Source: Atherix ibis
Taxonomy: Eukaryota > Arthropoda > Insecta > Diptera > Athericidae
Assembly: GCA_958298945.1 (NCBI GenBank)
Contig: OY282606.1
Location: 43,785,920-43,849,919 of the forward strand
DNA length: 64,000 nt
Direction of reading: 5' to 3'
Shown: positions 1 through 11,300 of the stretch, piece by piece
Layout: each line of letters starts with the position of its first letter
How positions within the stretch are numbered: position 1 is the first letter of the stretch
Position numbers and translations under genes: made by a program
The notes under the pieces: model-generated
Database searches by the model: none
Seen by the model: the letters and a program-made list of their open reading frames with translations, nothing else
Told to the model about the DNA's origin: nothing

Positions 1-193
1 TCACAGGGAATAGATTTGGGTCGAATGAGGAGGTCATCGTCGCCACGGACGCCTATTTTGCTTCCCTCGAGAAAATGAGCATCGCTGGGCCAAGTGTATC
101 GAGCTTGAAGGAGATTATGTGAAAAATAAATTGCAACCTTTCAAACATTTTCGTTTTTCTTTTGTAGGCTAAGTACTTATTGAATGACCCTCG
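1..193 (+). mobile_element. 3' end of an irritans-type mariner, cut by the window edge
   Basis: The window opens inside the C-terminal coding part of a mariner transposase. One frame reads NEEVIVATDAYFASLEK, then after a frameshift EHRWAKCIELEGDYVKNK, the usual end of irritans-subfamily transposases. A small deletion with the frame change sits around position 90, so this copy is dead. The right terminal repeat follows at about 169-193, ending gaatgaccctcg; it matches the repeats of the better-preserved mariners at 26.5, 36.2 and 40.3 kb with a few differences. The rest lies outside the window. Confidence 0.75.
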
Positions 194-199
194 AACTTA

Positions 200-336
200 T
201 TAACTTCTAATGTACTTAGTAAGTGCTTTAGAGGTTGCTGAACATGTGGTTTCAAAGGCCGATGGCACATCGCATACAGTCAACGAAAAAATGGAATTAC
301 AACACGTTCTATACTTTTTTGTAGGACACCCTGTAA
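200..336 (+). mobile_element. possible 3' terminus of a DDE transposon
   Basis: A short open stretch ends in HVLYFFVGHPV and then the sequence gtaggacaccctgta. The reverse complement of that end (tacagggtgtc) is the kind of terminus seen in insect DDE elements such as the relic at 39.5-41.7 kb, and '..HVL' followed by '..GHPV' resembles read-through of such a transposase end. The rest of the element is absent. This is pattern recognition over a short segment only; it may be chance. Confidence 0.25.
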
Positions 337-1150
337 AATACATTTTTTTAGTAAAGGATTATTCAATTTATACTTGGAAAGATAAACACACTTAAAATGC
401 ATATTTCTATTTATTTGATTATATTGCTTGTATTTTTGCATTACACAATAAAATATAACATCATTAAAAGAGCCACCACCAGACTTTTAGTATGACTGAA
501 TTTTTTTGAAATAATCTTTGATATTTTTCTTGTACAGTTTAAACCAAAATTTCAATCCATCAATTTATTTGATGGATGTTCGTTTTATGTGATTAAGGGC
601 TTAAAGATTATTTGCGTAAAGACGATCTTTCGAGGAGCCCCATGTGAAAAAGTTTAGTATCGTCAAATGAAAAAGTCAAAGTCATCAAAGATGCCAATTC
701 ATATAACAAAATCCGAAATTAGGCGTCTTTCAATCTTCGTAGATCCATTTTATTATAATCACATATGGTAAAAATCGGTTATCATACAACTGTATCCACT
801 CAGAATTGACGATAATGGTTCAACCGCAAAATGCATATTATCAGTAGAGCGTGCGGTATGATGCTACACAGGCCTTAACATATTCGTGTCACATCACGTT
901 TTCTCCGAACTTTTTTACTATGTTAGCAATTGTATCCTCAGCAGAATGATTATGGATGCTTCAAAGGCACCATTTTTAAAGCATATTTTTACAATTTTAC
1001 GAAATGCTTAAACTAAACACTCTTTATCTGGGAAAATATTTATATCTAATAATTATGAAATAACAGCGCTGTACTTTTCATATTATAAAATAGATAATTC
1101 GTTTTACTATCCAGAAAACAAAATTTATAAAATTAATTCGTTATAAAAAA
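337..1150. other. unassigned A+T-rich interval
   Basis: No reading frame with recognisable protein motifs. Positions about 600-900 are somewhat less A+T-rich and could hold an old unidentified element, but neither strand reads as any family I know. Confidence 0.5.
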
Positions 1151-2330
1151 TTACCTCATCATCAACGATATGACAACCTGGAGCCGGGTCTGGGCCTGTT
1201 GATTGAGAAAACTCCAGATGTCCTGGCCTCGTGCCGCAGTCTTCTAGTTTTTGGCATCCATGCTTACGCCGTCGGGCCACCGAAAATAGGGCTCCCCTCG
1301 TCTTCTGAGAGCATACGGATTAAATGTCCAGCCCACGGTAGTCTATTGAGCTTAATCTTTTCCGGTCGCCGTAGTGCTCCAAGATTACGTCATTAAATAG
1401 TTCATCTCATGTAGGAGACCGCAAATTCTTGAAAGGATCCTCCTTTCGATAGCGGATAAGAATTCGTAATGGTTTTTGCTGAGAACCCAAGTTTTTGAAG
1501 AATACATGAAAACTGCCAAGACTAGTAAGTGTCGTGTACAGCAGTAACTTCGATGTTAATTGACATGTGGCGATCCCATTGATCCCATCTTTCAGTTGGC
1601 GGCACCTCCAAATCATACTCCAACAAGTTAGAGTTGGGAGTTCATCAAAATATTCCACCAATCGCCCGAGTTTACCGACTTGGTAGGAAATCGGATCACC
1701 CTCTTTGCTATGGCATCATTAGCATCAGCTAACGTTCGTACTACATACAAATACTTTCGTCTAGCAGGACACTTGTATTGAGTCAAACTTTAAAGATGGT
1801 ATTCGGGCTCGGGTCATCGCGCCAGCAAGGCTGATATCCAATTCAACGCTGGTACCCCGTAATTCTCTAATATTTTTCAAGTACGAGAGATACCGGCGTT
1901 CAATCAATACGTAGTTAAACTGGTTGGAAGTGGTAGCATTTGAAGACATCAAAGTGGTCTTATGGATATCTTTCCGCGGAAACCAGATACTTTTAAGACC
2001 CATTTCATTTGCTGGTGGTAACTGTATGGTTCGCAATCCGTTACTATTAATATGTTACTACAATACAAGTTTTAATGTGCAGATGTATAGACTCCCTCCC
2101 TATCTTATTTTTTTAGGTCTCCAAGTAAGATTTTTGTGTTATACTTGGGAGAGGATTTGGAAGCTCATTCTGCCTCTTCGAAAAAGTAAAATTATGATAT
2201 TTGCCTCGCATACGTACAGTGCAAGGCGTCTCGCTTATTGCTTCAACCCCGATACTAACAGGCATTATTTTTTGGCTGACTAAAAAGCCAGTTCTGAGTA
2301 CATTGTGTTTTAGATTGCAGCTGTTATATA
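1150..2330 (-). pseudogene. internally deleted LINE: endonuclease joined to the C-terminal tail
   Basis: Read on the minus strand from 2330 down. First comes an apurinic-type endonuclease domain: GTGFLVSQK and CTVRMRGKYHNF (about 2290-2180), then FPRKDIHKTTL and NQFNYVLIERR (about 1990-1900). The last is the usual NQIDYVLID-type motif with the conserved Asp replaced by Asn. A segment like the endonuclease/RT linker follows (WRCRQLKDGING, about 1620-1580). Directly after it, from about 1555, comes the C-terminal domain past the reverse transcriptase: SSKTWVLSKNHYEFL, ERRILSRICG, then RRRGEPYFRWPDGVSMDAK (about 1320-1250). The whole RT core (palm, FADD box) is missing, so this is an internal deletion or template switch rather than simple 5' truncation. 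Stops and frame changes are common. The C-terminal part matches the array at 30.6-31.2 kb at DNA level. Confidence 0.7.
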
Positions 2331-2345
2331 TATATATATAACAGT
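2321..2345. repeat. (TA)n tract with flanking palindrome
   Basis: Eight TA units flanked by ctgtt on the left and aacag on the right, so the whole segment is self-complementary. Confidence 0.85.
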
Positions 2346-2510
2346 TGCTTTTCTCCAAAATATCATATCCTGTCAACCGTGTCTCTTATAATACTTTTGC
2401 ATCCTCCAGGTACACAGCCTGGCATCGGATAATTGCTGAGAAGCTCCGGATCTATATAGGCAGGAGCGCACATATCACCAATTTTTTTGCCGGGTCAGTT
2501 CAAGTTCATG

Positions 2511-2611
2511 CAGTTCAAGTGCAGAAATGCTTCCTCTACGCAGGTTGGGCTTGGGGACTATCAACCTTAAGCCAAACCTGCGCAGAGGAAGCATTTTTGA
2601 ACTTTCAACTG
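2511..2611. repeat. long imperfect hairpin (about 42-bp arms, 16-nt loop)
   Basis: The left arm 2511-2552 begins cagttcaag and includes aaatgcttcctctacgcagg. The right arm 2569-2611 includes cctgcgcagaggaagcattt and ends caactg. The inner 27 bp pair almost perfectly (two mismatches or wobbles) and the outer part pairs with a small bulge. The loop is 2553-2568. The transcript would fold into a structure of pre-miRNA size, but I recognise no known mature miRNA in it; a miniature inverted-repeat transposon remnant is the main alternative. Confidence 0.7.
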
Positions 2612-2668
2612 CTTGAGGCCTTTAGGTTTTTAAGAACACTTGGTGAGCACCATTGGTCTACTGCATTC

Positions 2669-2688
2669 TTCTATGGCTAGCCATAGAA
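2669..2688. repeat. 20-bp perfect palindrome
   Basis: The sequence ttctatggctagccatagaa equals its own reverse complement. It lies about 60 bp beyond the large hairpin and may belong to the same element. Confidence 0.8.
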
Positions 2689-2709
2689 TAGACTTAATAG
2701 CAAAACGGT

Positions 2710-5700
2710 CTATACTTCCTTCTTTTACAGCCAGTCTTTGGTAAATTAATAAATAAAAGTTTTTAAATGAAAAAAATTCCTTGCAAATTAAAAATCAATT
2801 TTTATAAGTGTAAATTTTGTTTTATTTTAAAACTTCCTTACCTTTTTATTAAAAAAACAATTGATTTAGTTCAAATTCTTAAAAAAATATTCTTACAAAT
2901 TTAGATATTTTTTCAAATAAGATAAAAAATAAACAATATTCTATTGAAATAAAATGGGGAAAATCTTATCTTAATCTAAAAGTTTCAGATTATATCTCAA
3001 ATAGAATGAATAATTTTATAATAATTGAACTAAATTTACGAATAAAATAAATTGTTGTTGGGATAAAAGAAGGGATAAAATTGTATGGTAATATTTCTTA
3101 TATTAAGTGTATAAGTTAAATTTGTTCCAAAAGATAAATTCTACTTTAAAATTCAATTAGAAATTTATAGAGAAGGATAACGAAACAAAATTCATCATAT
3201 TATATTTGTGTGAGCTAATTAAAATTTCATAATTTACAAATGACATTGACGTTGGTACAACAAGTTGTTTGGAAAATTTCAACTGTTTTCTTAGACACCG
3301 TTCAAATTTGATGAATGGTGTTCAGGGTAAATAAGAAAATATTGCGTGTACAACTTTTGTCCAAAAACTTCTTAAGGTTTGTTATACTTTACAGAGTATC
3401 TTTAAGACCTCTACTACTTCTATAAAGAGAATAAAAATGGTGATGATGATGATGATGATGCTAATGATGATGATAATAATGATGATGATGACGATGACGG
3501 TAAAGATGCTGAGCAAGGTGATAAAGCTAGAATGACGATGTTGAATAGAAATCATATTCGTTTACTGACTATGTTAGTATATGTTAGTCTTAACAGTTTC
3601 TTAATAAATGCATTCACTGCTTTCTTGGATAGATGTGGTATTCAATAGAAATTTGTGTAAATATTTAGTACATGTGTTTATTGGTTGATACCAAAAGACA
3701 ACAGACAAAATACCCAACCATCAGCATTTTAGTCATATGCATACTCACTCACAAATATACGCAAATATAATATAATAAATTAATTATCATACAATCTCAG
3801 GTCTATATTTCATAAAATGAAGTAAATATCATTGCGCATTGGCACCAAGTAAAATTTGATGCAGTTTTTGTACATGAACACCCATAATATGGAATACATA
3901 TAATTTGATATGGAATATGCTGTATATTATAGTTGTTTATCATACAGCAACTGATGGTATCATATCATACACATACCATTCCAAAACTACCCTCATATAT
4001 ATAATATAATTTATTTTAATATACTATATGCATATATGGTATACACCCAATTTCATCTATTCACAAGACTATTTATTTATTTATATATTAATTATGAAAT
4101 TTTGCTTTTCAAGTTTGATCAAACTTCATTAATTTCCATCTTCTTTGTATGAAAATCAGTAACCAACCAGTCACTCATTCAGTCAGTTAGCCAAGTAGTC
4201 AGTCAATTTTAAAGAATAGCAAAATTTTCATTTCGTTTTTGAAACTTCTCCAGTCATCTCGTCGAAACTTTTCATTCTCTTTTATTCTACTAAATTGTAT
4301 TTCAGGTATATTTAAAAGACAAAAGATATTAATTTTCACACTAGTATGGGTAATTTTTTCTTCAATTCTTTAGTTCTATTATTTATATGAAAATTAAATT
4401 ATTATCAAACCAAAAGTTAGTTGCATAAATAAAATAGTCAAAAATAAATAAAATTATGTAACATCTATCAATTTATAATAATATCTTAAAATTGAATATA
4501 TTCTTAAGAAAATTAGCATAAAATTTGTAAGAATGAGACTCCTTTCAAAAATTTACTTTTATTTTTTTGCATAGATAAAGAACATGAACAACATATTAAA
4601 AATTATATTATAAATAAAAATTTCCCCATTCCTATACAGAATCTATTTAACAAAGTAAAAGTATTTCATTTATAAAAACTTCAAATAAGAAATTTATTCT
4701 CGACTTAGCTTGCCTAGATAAATAATATAGCAAATATTAAAGAAGATGGCAATATCAAAAAAAAAAAATATATATATCAAGAAAATTCTAATAAAATCTA
4801 TTATAATAAAAATGAAGCAAATTAGAAATTTTTATATAATTTTTTTTTTCGTTAATATTTTTATACAAAATAATATTTATAAAAAAAAAAAAAACTAAAA
4901 TACTTTCACTTACCTTAAATGAAAATTTCACCTATCATCTTTAGAATTTTAGGCATATTGTAATGTAATAGAGGTAAGTGCCGTTTCTTAAAAATTCAAG
5001 TATTCATTGTAGAGGAAGATAGCTCTTAGAAAGGACAAAGAAAAGGCAAGTACAAGGTAATTCTTATAATAACTTTCAGATACTTTGCATTTGTATACTG
5101 AGTAGAATGAATGAAGAAATATCCTCTGATAATTTAGCAATAATAAGGGTGCGTTTTCAAAAGGAATTCGACAGTAGCAAGGGCGATTTCTGATGAATTT
5201 CTAACATCTGTGTCTACCGACAACGAATGAAGGAAGCTCATTCAAATGGAAGTCGATGTGTAAAGATGAAATCTCTTTCCAATTACATCAGACCAAAGTA
5301 CTCCACATTGGAGGTGAGCTTACTTCTATAGGTCGAAATATAAGCAAAATACCGATTCTTTTCAGTTCTCCATCAGTTTCGGATATCAATACCTTCTCGA
5401 GAATATCAGCTTTGTATATTCGAAAAGAGGGTCTAGAATTTAATTAAAGTATGAACAGTCCGGAAAAAAAACATCTCAATATGTAGACAACAAGATAAAA
5501 AGATATCATAATCGACTTGCCTTAATATTTCAATCCATTCAAAAAAAAAAAACGAAAAAAACTTCCGCCTATTCTATATGCTTGCTCCTAGCAGTCCAGG
5601 TTTTTTATATTAATTCTACAAATATTTCCTAAGAGTAAATGCCATCAGCATATACCTGAACCAATTGAGCAAAGATCAACTATAGAATATAGTCAGTCTT

Positions 5701-6945
5701 TTCTAAATAGAATTTTGCTGCAAATATATTTTATCTTAATTTGTTTTCTCATTTTATTACTCTTCTCACCCACCATGTAAGTATGCATATTATCTGCCAT
5801 TTGGATTTTTTTTTTGTGTGCAGAGATTCTCTTTTTAAAATTTTTTTGCAACCGGTACTCTTTGTTTTTTTTTATCAATAAAAACAACATTTGCCTCCAA
5901 ATTTCCTTTGGGAACAGCAATCTACAAAGAAGTTTGCATTTTTAATAAAGCATGTATTACATGAGCAATTGTAGTTGGAAGCTTCATTTCTCTTTGTTAG
6001 TAAATTAAGGGATGAAATATCATTAGATATTCTCTTTTTTGTTGTATTGCGTTGATTTGAACACGTGCACCACCCAAGGTGCCAATATTTGTACAAAAAA
6101 AAAACCATTTGCAGTCCTCGATGAATCTGTAAATCAATGAATTACTCACTTTCTCTACTAACTCGTACTCTCCTCCATGGCTAACATTATTGATGCCCAT
6201 TTGTCATTCAATAAAATTAATAAATTCTTTTAATAAAAACATTCTTTCTGCTTAGTTTAAATATTAAATCAAAAGCACAAAACAGAATTTCCGTTTTATA
6301 AAAAAAAAAATTACGAAAAACAATTGAATAGGGATTTTTTTTTTTAGAACTAAATTATTCAATAACTGATGGAAGGATTCGAAAATTGAAAATCAAATGT
6401 GCTTGCATATATTTAATCAGTAAAAGTACTTTTATATAAGCAGAGAATAAGAAGTTTTCACAATTCTTTCAGGGTTTATTATGATTACATTTTTTTGTTA
6501 GTACAAGTAATTTTGAATTCAGTGAATTTGAAATATGCTCACAATATGAATAAGGAAATTTTCTTCAGATTTTTCATTATAATTTATATTATTATTTTAG
6601 AAAAAGTGTAAATAAAAACAGTAAAATATTACATTTTCTTAAGAACAAAACTTTTTTATCCTGATTGAAAGCATGTATTTATATAAACAGCTTGTCAAAT
6701 TGATTTTGATTATTAGTATTTTGTAATATATTGAAAAAATATATAATTTGTTGTCGGTGAAAATTTATTTGCATCAGTAAATTTTTACATCCAATAATGT
6801 TTGACTTAAATAAGAAAGAATATTAAAATTTAGATAATTCTTAATCAAAGAGGATCCCGTATCCTGCCAAAATCTTGTATACAATTATTAATCACATTCA
6901 ATAGATGACTGTAAAAGAAATATTTTTTATTTAAACTAATGATGT
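2710..6945. other. A+T-rich intergenic DNA without recognisable genes
   Basis: Very A+T-rich with long A and T runs. The short reading frames (for example near 5256-5447 and 5700-6200) show no domain, start context or relatives elsewhere in the window. A GAT-type microsatellite lies at 3439-3500. Positions 5150-5450 are less A+T-rich but unassigned. Confidence 0.55.
3439..3500. repeat. (TGA/GAT)n microsatellite, interrupted
   Basis: A run of tga/gat triplets broken by cta, aat and acg variants. Translation would give poly-Asp, but there is no surrounding open frame, so it is treated as a simple repeat. Confidence 0.9.
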
Positions 6946-6949
6946 ACTA

Positions 6950-7205
6950 TCAAATTTTATGTTAAGATTGATGAATTTACGAGTTTAACTTACGAATAAT
7001 TGCAATGTGCCTACGGAAAATATTCCTTATCAGGAGCACAAGTTCTTTGATAGCATATAACATTTTTGGGAACTAGTGAAAGATGATCCAGCTCAGTCAT
7101 CGAAAGCTGATGAAAATGTGGAACGAAAGAAAGCTGTTTTGTGGTCAGACCGTTGAATAACATTGAAGTCCTTTAAAAGACTCAAAAAAGCATTCTTCGA
7201 GTCAG
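6950..7205 (+). pseudogene. N-terminal relic of a mariner-like element
   Basis: The DNA from about 6950 aligns by eye with 52930-53190: both have attttatgttaag, then gtttaacttacga.aaattgcaat, then a degenerate stretch encoding a serine-rich linker followed by DE(N/T)(V/M)ER, the linker after the helix-turn-helix of these transposases. Here SSKADENVERKKA is readable near 7090-7130. The catalytic half is absent, and the R1 element begins about 25 bp downstream. Confidence 0.4.
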
Positions 7206-7238
7206 TCCATTATGTCAACTTAACGTAGAGGCGATCCT

Positions 7239-8131
7239 TTCGCGGATGACGTAGTGGTTGTCCTGGTAGCCAAACACCTGGAGGAACTGGAAGCCGCATT
7301 CTCCACCACCATCCGGAGCATAAGACAGTGGATGACATCGGCAGACCTGTCTTTGGCGGAACATAAGACCGAGGCACTCCTTGTGAGTAGCCGGAAGAAA
7401 ATGGAGACCATCACCATAAGAGTAGGCGATCACGACATCCGGTCACTTCCCTACATAAGGTATCTAGGAGTGGTCTTGGATGCCAGACTCAACTACAAAG
7501 AGCATATCTCCAGCGTCAGCAGGAAAGCATGCTATACGGAGCACCAGTGTGGGCGAAATCGCTAGAGCTAACAACATACCGCAAGACAATGACATCAGTC
7601 TAGCGGCTCTCAGCGATCAAAGTGGCGTCAGCTTACCGAACGGTATCACACGATGCGGTCAGCGTCAAGGCCACCCATCGACATTCTGGCAGGAGAGCGG
7701 GAACGCCAACATCGTAGGAAGAAGGAAGAGCGGCGAAAGGTCCTCTGTGAAGAAGAGAGACCCGAGAGTCTTCGCCTCTAGCAAGAGAGATGGGACAACT
7801 CGACGAAGTGTCGGTGGACTCATCGGCTGATCCCACATGTTACCAAATGGGTCACTCGCCTGCACGGGGAAGTCGGGTATAACATCACCCAACTCTTGAC
7901 TGGGCATGGATGCTTTCGGGCATACTTGCACAGATTCAAGAGAACTAACTCCCCAAACTGTCATCATTGCCGCGATGTGATCGAAGATGCAGAACACGTG
8001 TTCTTCCATTGCCCCCTCTACGAGGAGACGCAGGTGGAGCTGGAGAGAAATTTGGCCAATCGGCTTGGAACACAATTGCAGAGTACGCGGATTCCATTAT
8101 CAAGGATCTCCACACAACGTACGAAGAATAG
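7239..8131 (+). pseudogene. R1-type ORF2 remnant (RT palm to CCHC zinc finger)
   Basis: The catalytic box FADD is encoded at 7239-7250, followed by VVVLVAKHLEELE, and later YLGVVLDARLNYKEHIS (about 7455-7510). The frame then jumps from VSRKAC straight to LYGAPVWAKSLE, which implies an internal deletion of about 60 codons near 7530. An in-frame stop interrupts MTSV*RLSA near 7595, and a frameshift lies near 7690. The tail reads KCRWTHRLIPHV (about 7810-7850), LLTGHGCF (about 7890-7920), then the zinc finger C-X2-C-X8-H-X4-C in CHHCRDVIEDAEHVFFHC (about 7960-8010). A last frameshift precedes the natural end (ADSIIKDLHTTYEE, stop at 8129-8131). The protein would carry out target-primed reverse transcription, but this copy cannot make it. 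Confidence 0.85.
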
Positions 8132-8180
8132 GCCGCGAGGCGTCATAACATCGGGACAGCAGTAGCATCAAACAAGAACG

Positions 8181-8218
8181 CCCCGGCGAAGTTGTATTTA
8201 CAAAGAGTGCCGCCGGGG
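8181..8218 (+). other. stem-loop in the R1 3' UTR (first)
   Basis: Perfect 8-bp arms, ccccggcg at 8181-8188 and cgccgggg at 8211-8218, around a 22-nt loop. G/C-only arms are notable in this A+T-rich DNA. Confidence 0.6.
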
Positions 8219-8284
8219 AACCATCGTTCCGGAAGCAAGATCAGAGGTGCAGGTTAGGTTTTAGCGAGGTAAAAATTCCGCATA

Positions 8285-8316
8285 ACTCGCCTGGCAGGAA
8301 AAATTTCCAGGCGAGT
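8285..8316 (+). other. stem-loop in the R1 3' UTR (second)
   Basis: Perfect 10-bp arms, actcgcctgg at 8285-8294 and ccaggcgagt at 8307-8316, around a 12-nt loop, about 50 bp before the poly(A) stretch. It could be part of the RNA structure recognised by the element's reverse transcriptase. Confidence 0.65.
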
Positions 8317-8371
8317 ACCTTTTGAAGGTTTCCCCCTGTACCTCATTTATCTAAACATAAAAAAAAAAAGT

Positions 8372-11300
8372 GGTGCTACAAATCATTTTATCATTACTTT
8401 TTTTTACCTTACATTGTAATTAGATATTTAAGAATCATTTTACAACTTATGAGCATATATAAAAATTTATTTAATTTATGACCAAACATTATCATTTCCT
8501 TTGTAGTAAGTACTTACATGTAAGTGAAAATTAATAATAGTCATAATAATATTAATAATAAAATTATAATATCTATCTACTTAAAAGAGAGAAAAAATGC
8601 TTGAAAGGACGAGAAAGGTATGCAAAAGTTCATTTAAGCTAATGTGTTGTCAACCGCAAGCAAAGAAAAATCTCATGAAAACCACTCATAGGCCAGTGGC
8701 TTAAATTACTCTTGGGTGACCATTTCGACAAACTAATACGGTTACGAATCGGTCATTTTTGTGTTTGTATAAATCAAGTTTAGGCATTTTTACCGTCCAC
8801 ATTACATCTGGGAATTTGGCTTCTGCATAAAATTCTCATGAATTTTATATTATCCGGAAGGACCCAAACTTTGTAGACAGCATTAACATCAGTTTTCGGC
8901 ATTTTGGTATTTGGATCCGGAATTGTGGCGAATGAGATATTTCGTTGTTAATAAATATTTGATGACACAAACCAACTTTACCATGCATACTCTTGACTCT
9001 AAGGTGGATTTTTCCGAAATTTGCACTTCTATGGCTTACATAGAATATTAGAAATTATTTTCACTTAGCCGAAGAGTATTTGCTTAATATATGAGCCAAC
9101 AAACAAAAATGTACCCAAAATAAAAATAATTTTTTTTCATAATTTTAGCTAATTTGTATAATGGCCGTATTCAACATAGAATAAGAAATTTTTAGCAAAT
9201 GAGCGACCAGTTTATAAAAAATTCAAATATATTTACGATTCTTCTAAAAGCCACTTAACCATTTCCAAAATTATGTAATTGTAAAATTATGAATTTCTGC
9301 GAAAAATTAAAAGCGCAATTTTTGCATACATACTTATTTTTAAATTAATAAATATAAATTTAAGTAGGGGACTTAGGCATTTTTTAAATTTTCAGACACA
9401 TAGGGAACTATGAATAGTAATAAAAATAGAACAATTAAATTAAAGATATTAATTGGAGAAATGTATTAAATTAGATAGTAATGCCTCTAAAAATTATATT
9501 AGTTTTAATGCTCAATTGCTGTTAAGTGAGAACATTTTTCTGGTATATAGAAAATAATAAATAGTAGTAAAAATAAAAATCAATCTTATTAAATATATTA
9601 AATTGAAAAAAGTTTTAAATTAGGTGGCAATATCTAAAAAAAAAAGCTTTACTGCTCAGTTGCTGATGCGTGAGCATAATTTTCAGATATATAAAAAATT
9701 ATAAATAGTAGTAAAATTAAAAGCTATCTTATAAAAAATTTTAATCAGAAAAATATATTAAATTAGATAGTAACATCTTTAAAAATTGAAATAAAATTTA
9801 CTGCTCAAATGCCCCCGCGTGAGCAATAAAATAAAAAAAACTTTCTCAATTACATTATTTTTATTAAATTTTATATTTCACTTTTATTTATGTTAAGTTA
9901 AACCTTCCCCGTAACCATAATATTATATAAGCCAGATCCGTCTACGCGTAGTTGCTTCTATTATAGGTACTTATCATTATTTTTTATCAATGGATCAAAT
10001 ATTAAAATATTTAATAAATCTTTACTTAGCCTTATAAATTTAAAATATATATATTTTATTAAAAAATATATATATTTAAAACATCATTTGTGGGATCAAG
10101 TTTAAGCAATAATGATCGTAGTTTTACAATTTGCTCAAGATTTCATAACCTCAAAAAAAAAATTTGTAACATAATATTTTACAGTACATTAAAGTAATTT
10201 TGATTTAAATCAGTAATAAAATTATAATATTTTATAACGTAGAAAATAAACGAGTATTTAATAACTTTTCTATACTTACTACTTTTCATATATTTAACTA
10301 CATATAATAAATATGCAGAAAATATTGTTCAATAATTTATTATAGTTATAAGAAAAAGAATAAAGTCTACTTTATGTAATTTCGAATTTATTTAAATAAC
10401 TTAGATAGAAAAAAAAACAATTCCCATAAGGATACCTTATAAAATCACAGTTCCGATGGCATTATATGAATTTAAGGTATGTAAGAAACGAAACTTTAGT
10501 GCTTTCTACGTTCAAGGAAATGTTCAAAAAAACTTATTCCACTCACGTTCATTACTGATATACAAACGACTTGTATGTAACGCATACAAGAAAACGTAAA
10601 TTTAATCACTGCAATAAACTATAAAGATTCAATATTATGTGAGCCTTTTCTGTTAGCTTTATACAGGATTCTCTTTAGGTTGAAAGCATGGATACTTGTT
10701 GCCATCTTCCAGGTAATTATTTTTCACGAGTCTTCTCCGTGTTTAATCTTCTTAAGCTTCTATAAATTAATTCTAATAAATATATGTACAATATATATAT
10801 ATGTACGAGTATATATATGTAAAATATATGTATGTAACGATGTACCCTTAGACTTCTGTTCTATATAATTATAGTAGACAATCATGCCCATAGACATACA
10901 TGCAGGTTTATGTAGTCTTACAATAGCTTAAGTACAAAGGCTAATTAAGGAGAAGATGTACCATCATCATTTTTAAGGTGTCCATACTAAAAATTTCCCA
11001 ACACATTTATATCCTTACTACTTCAAAATCTTTTGGTCTAATTAATTAATAATTCAGCAAAAGAATATTTTCCATCTAGCTCAATGCTGAAGCTTTTGTA
11101 ATATCTTCCTTCATAGGTAAAGTTTTCTCTTTTAATATGTTATACTAAAATTTTGTAATTTTTTTCCTATACTGTTCAAATTACCTACTTATATACGTAG
11201 TATAAAACATTTTCCAATCTATATGAACATATATAAATTCGGATATATTCGTAGACGTTAAATGAAAAATTCACTACAGAAAAATATTACTGTCTCCTAT

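Larger units (their letters stand above)
7228..8371 (+). mobile_element. 5'-truncated R1-clade non-LTR retrotransposon
   Basis: The element begins abruptly at the reverse transcriptase FADD box and runs through the C-terminal zinc finger and a 3' UTR to a poly(A) stretch at about 8360-8370, as expected for a LINE copy truncated by incomplete reverse transcription. Most R1 elements sit in 28S rRNA genes; this flanking DNA is not rDNA, so it is either an R1-clade family with other target preference or a dispersed copy. I could not find a convincing target-site duplication. G+C content is much higher than that of the surroundings. Confidence 0.85.

Noticed and set aside
210..395. Short plus-strand frame as a host gene
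   Set aside because: No conserved domain; its end coincides with a DDE-type transposon terminus.
3439..3500. Acidic (poly-Asp) coding region
   Set aside because: No extended open frame around it; a triplet microsatellite.
7665..8075. 136-codon minus-strand frame
   Set aside because: Antisense to the R1 ORF2 zinc-finger region, which carries the family motifs on the plus strand.
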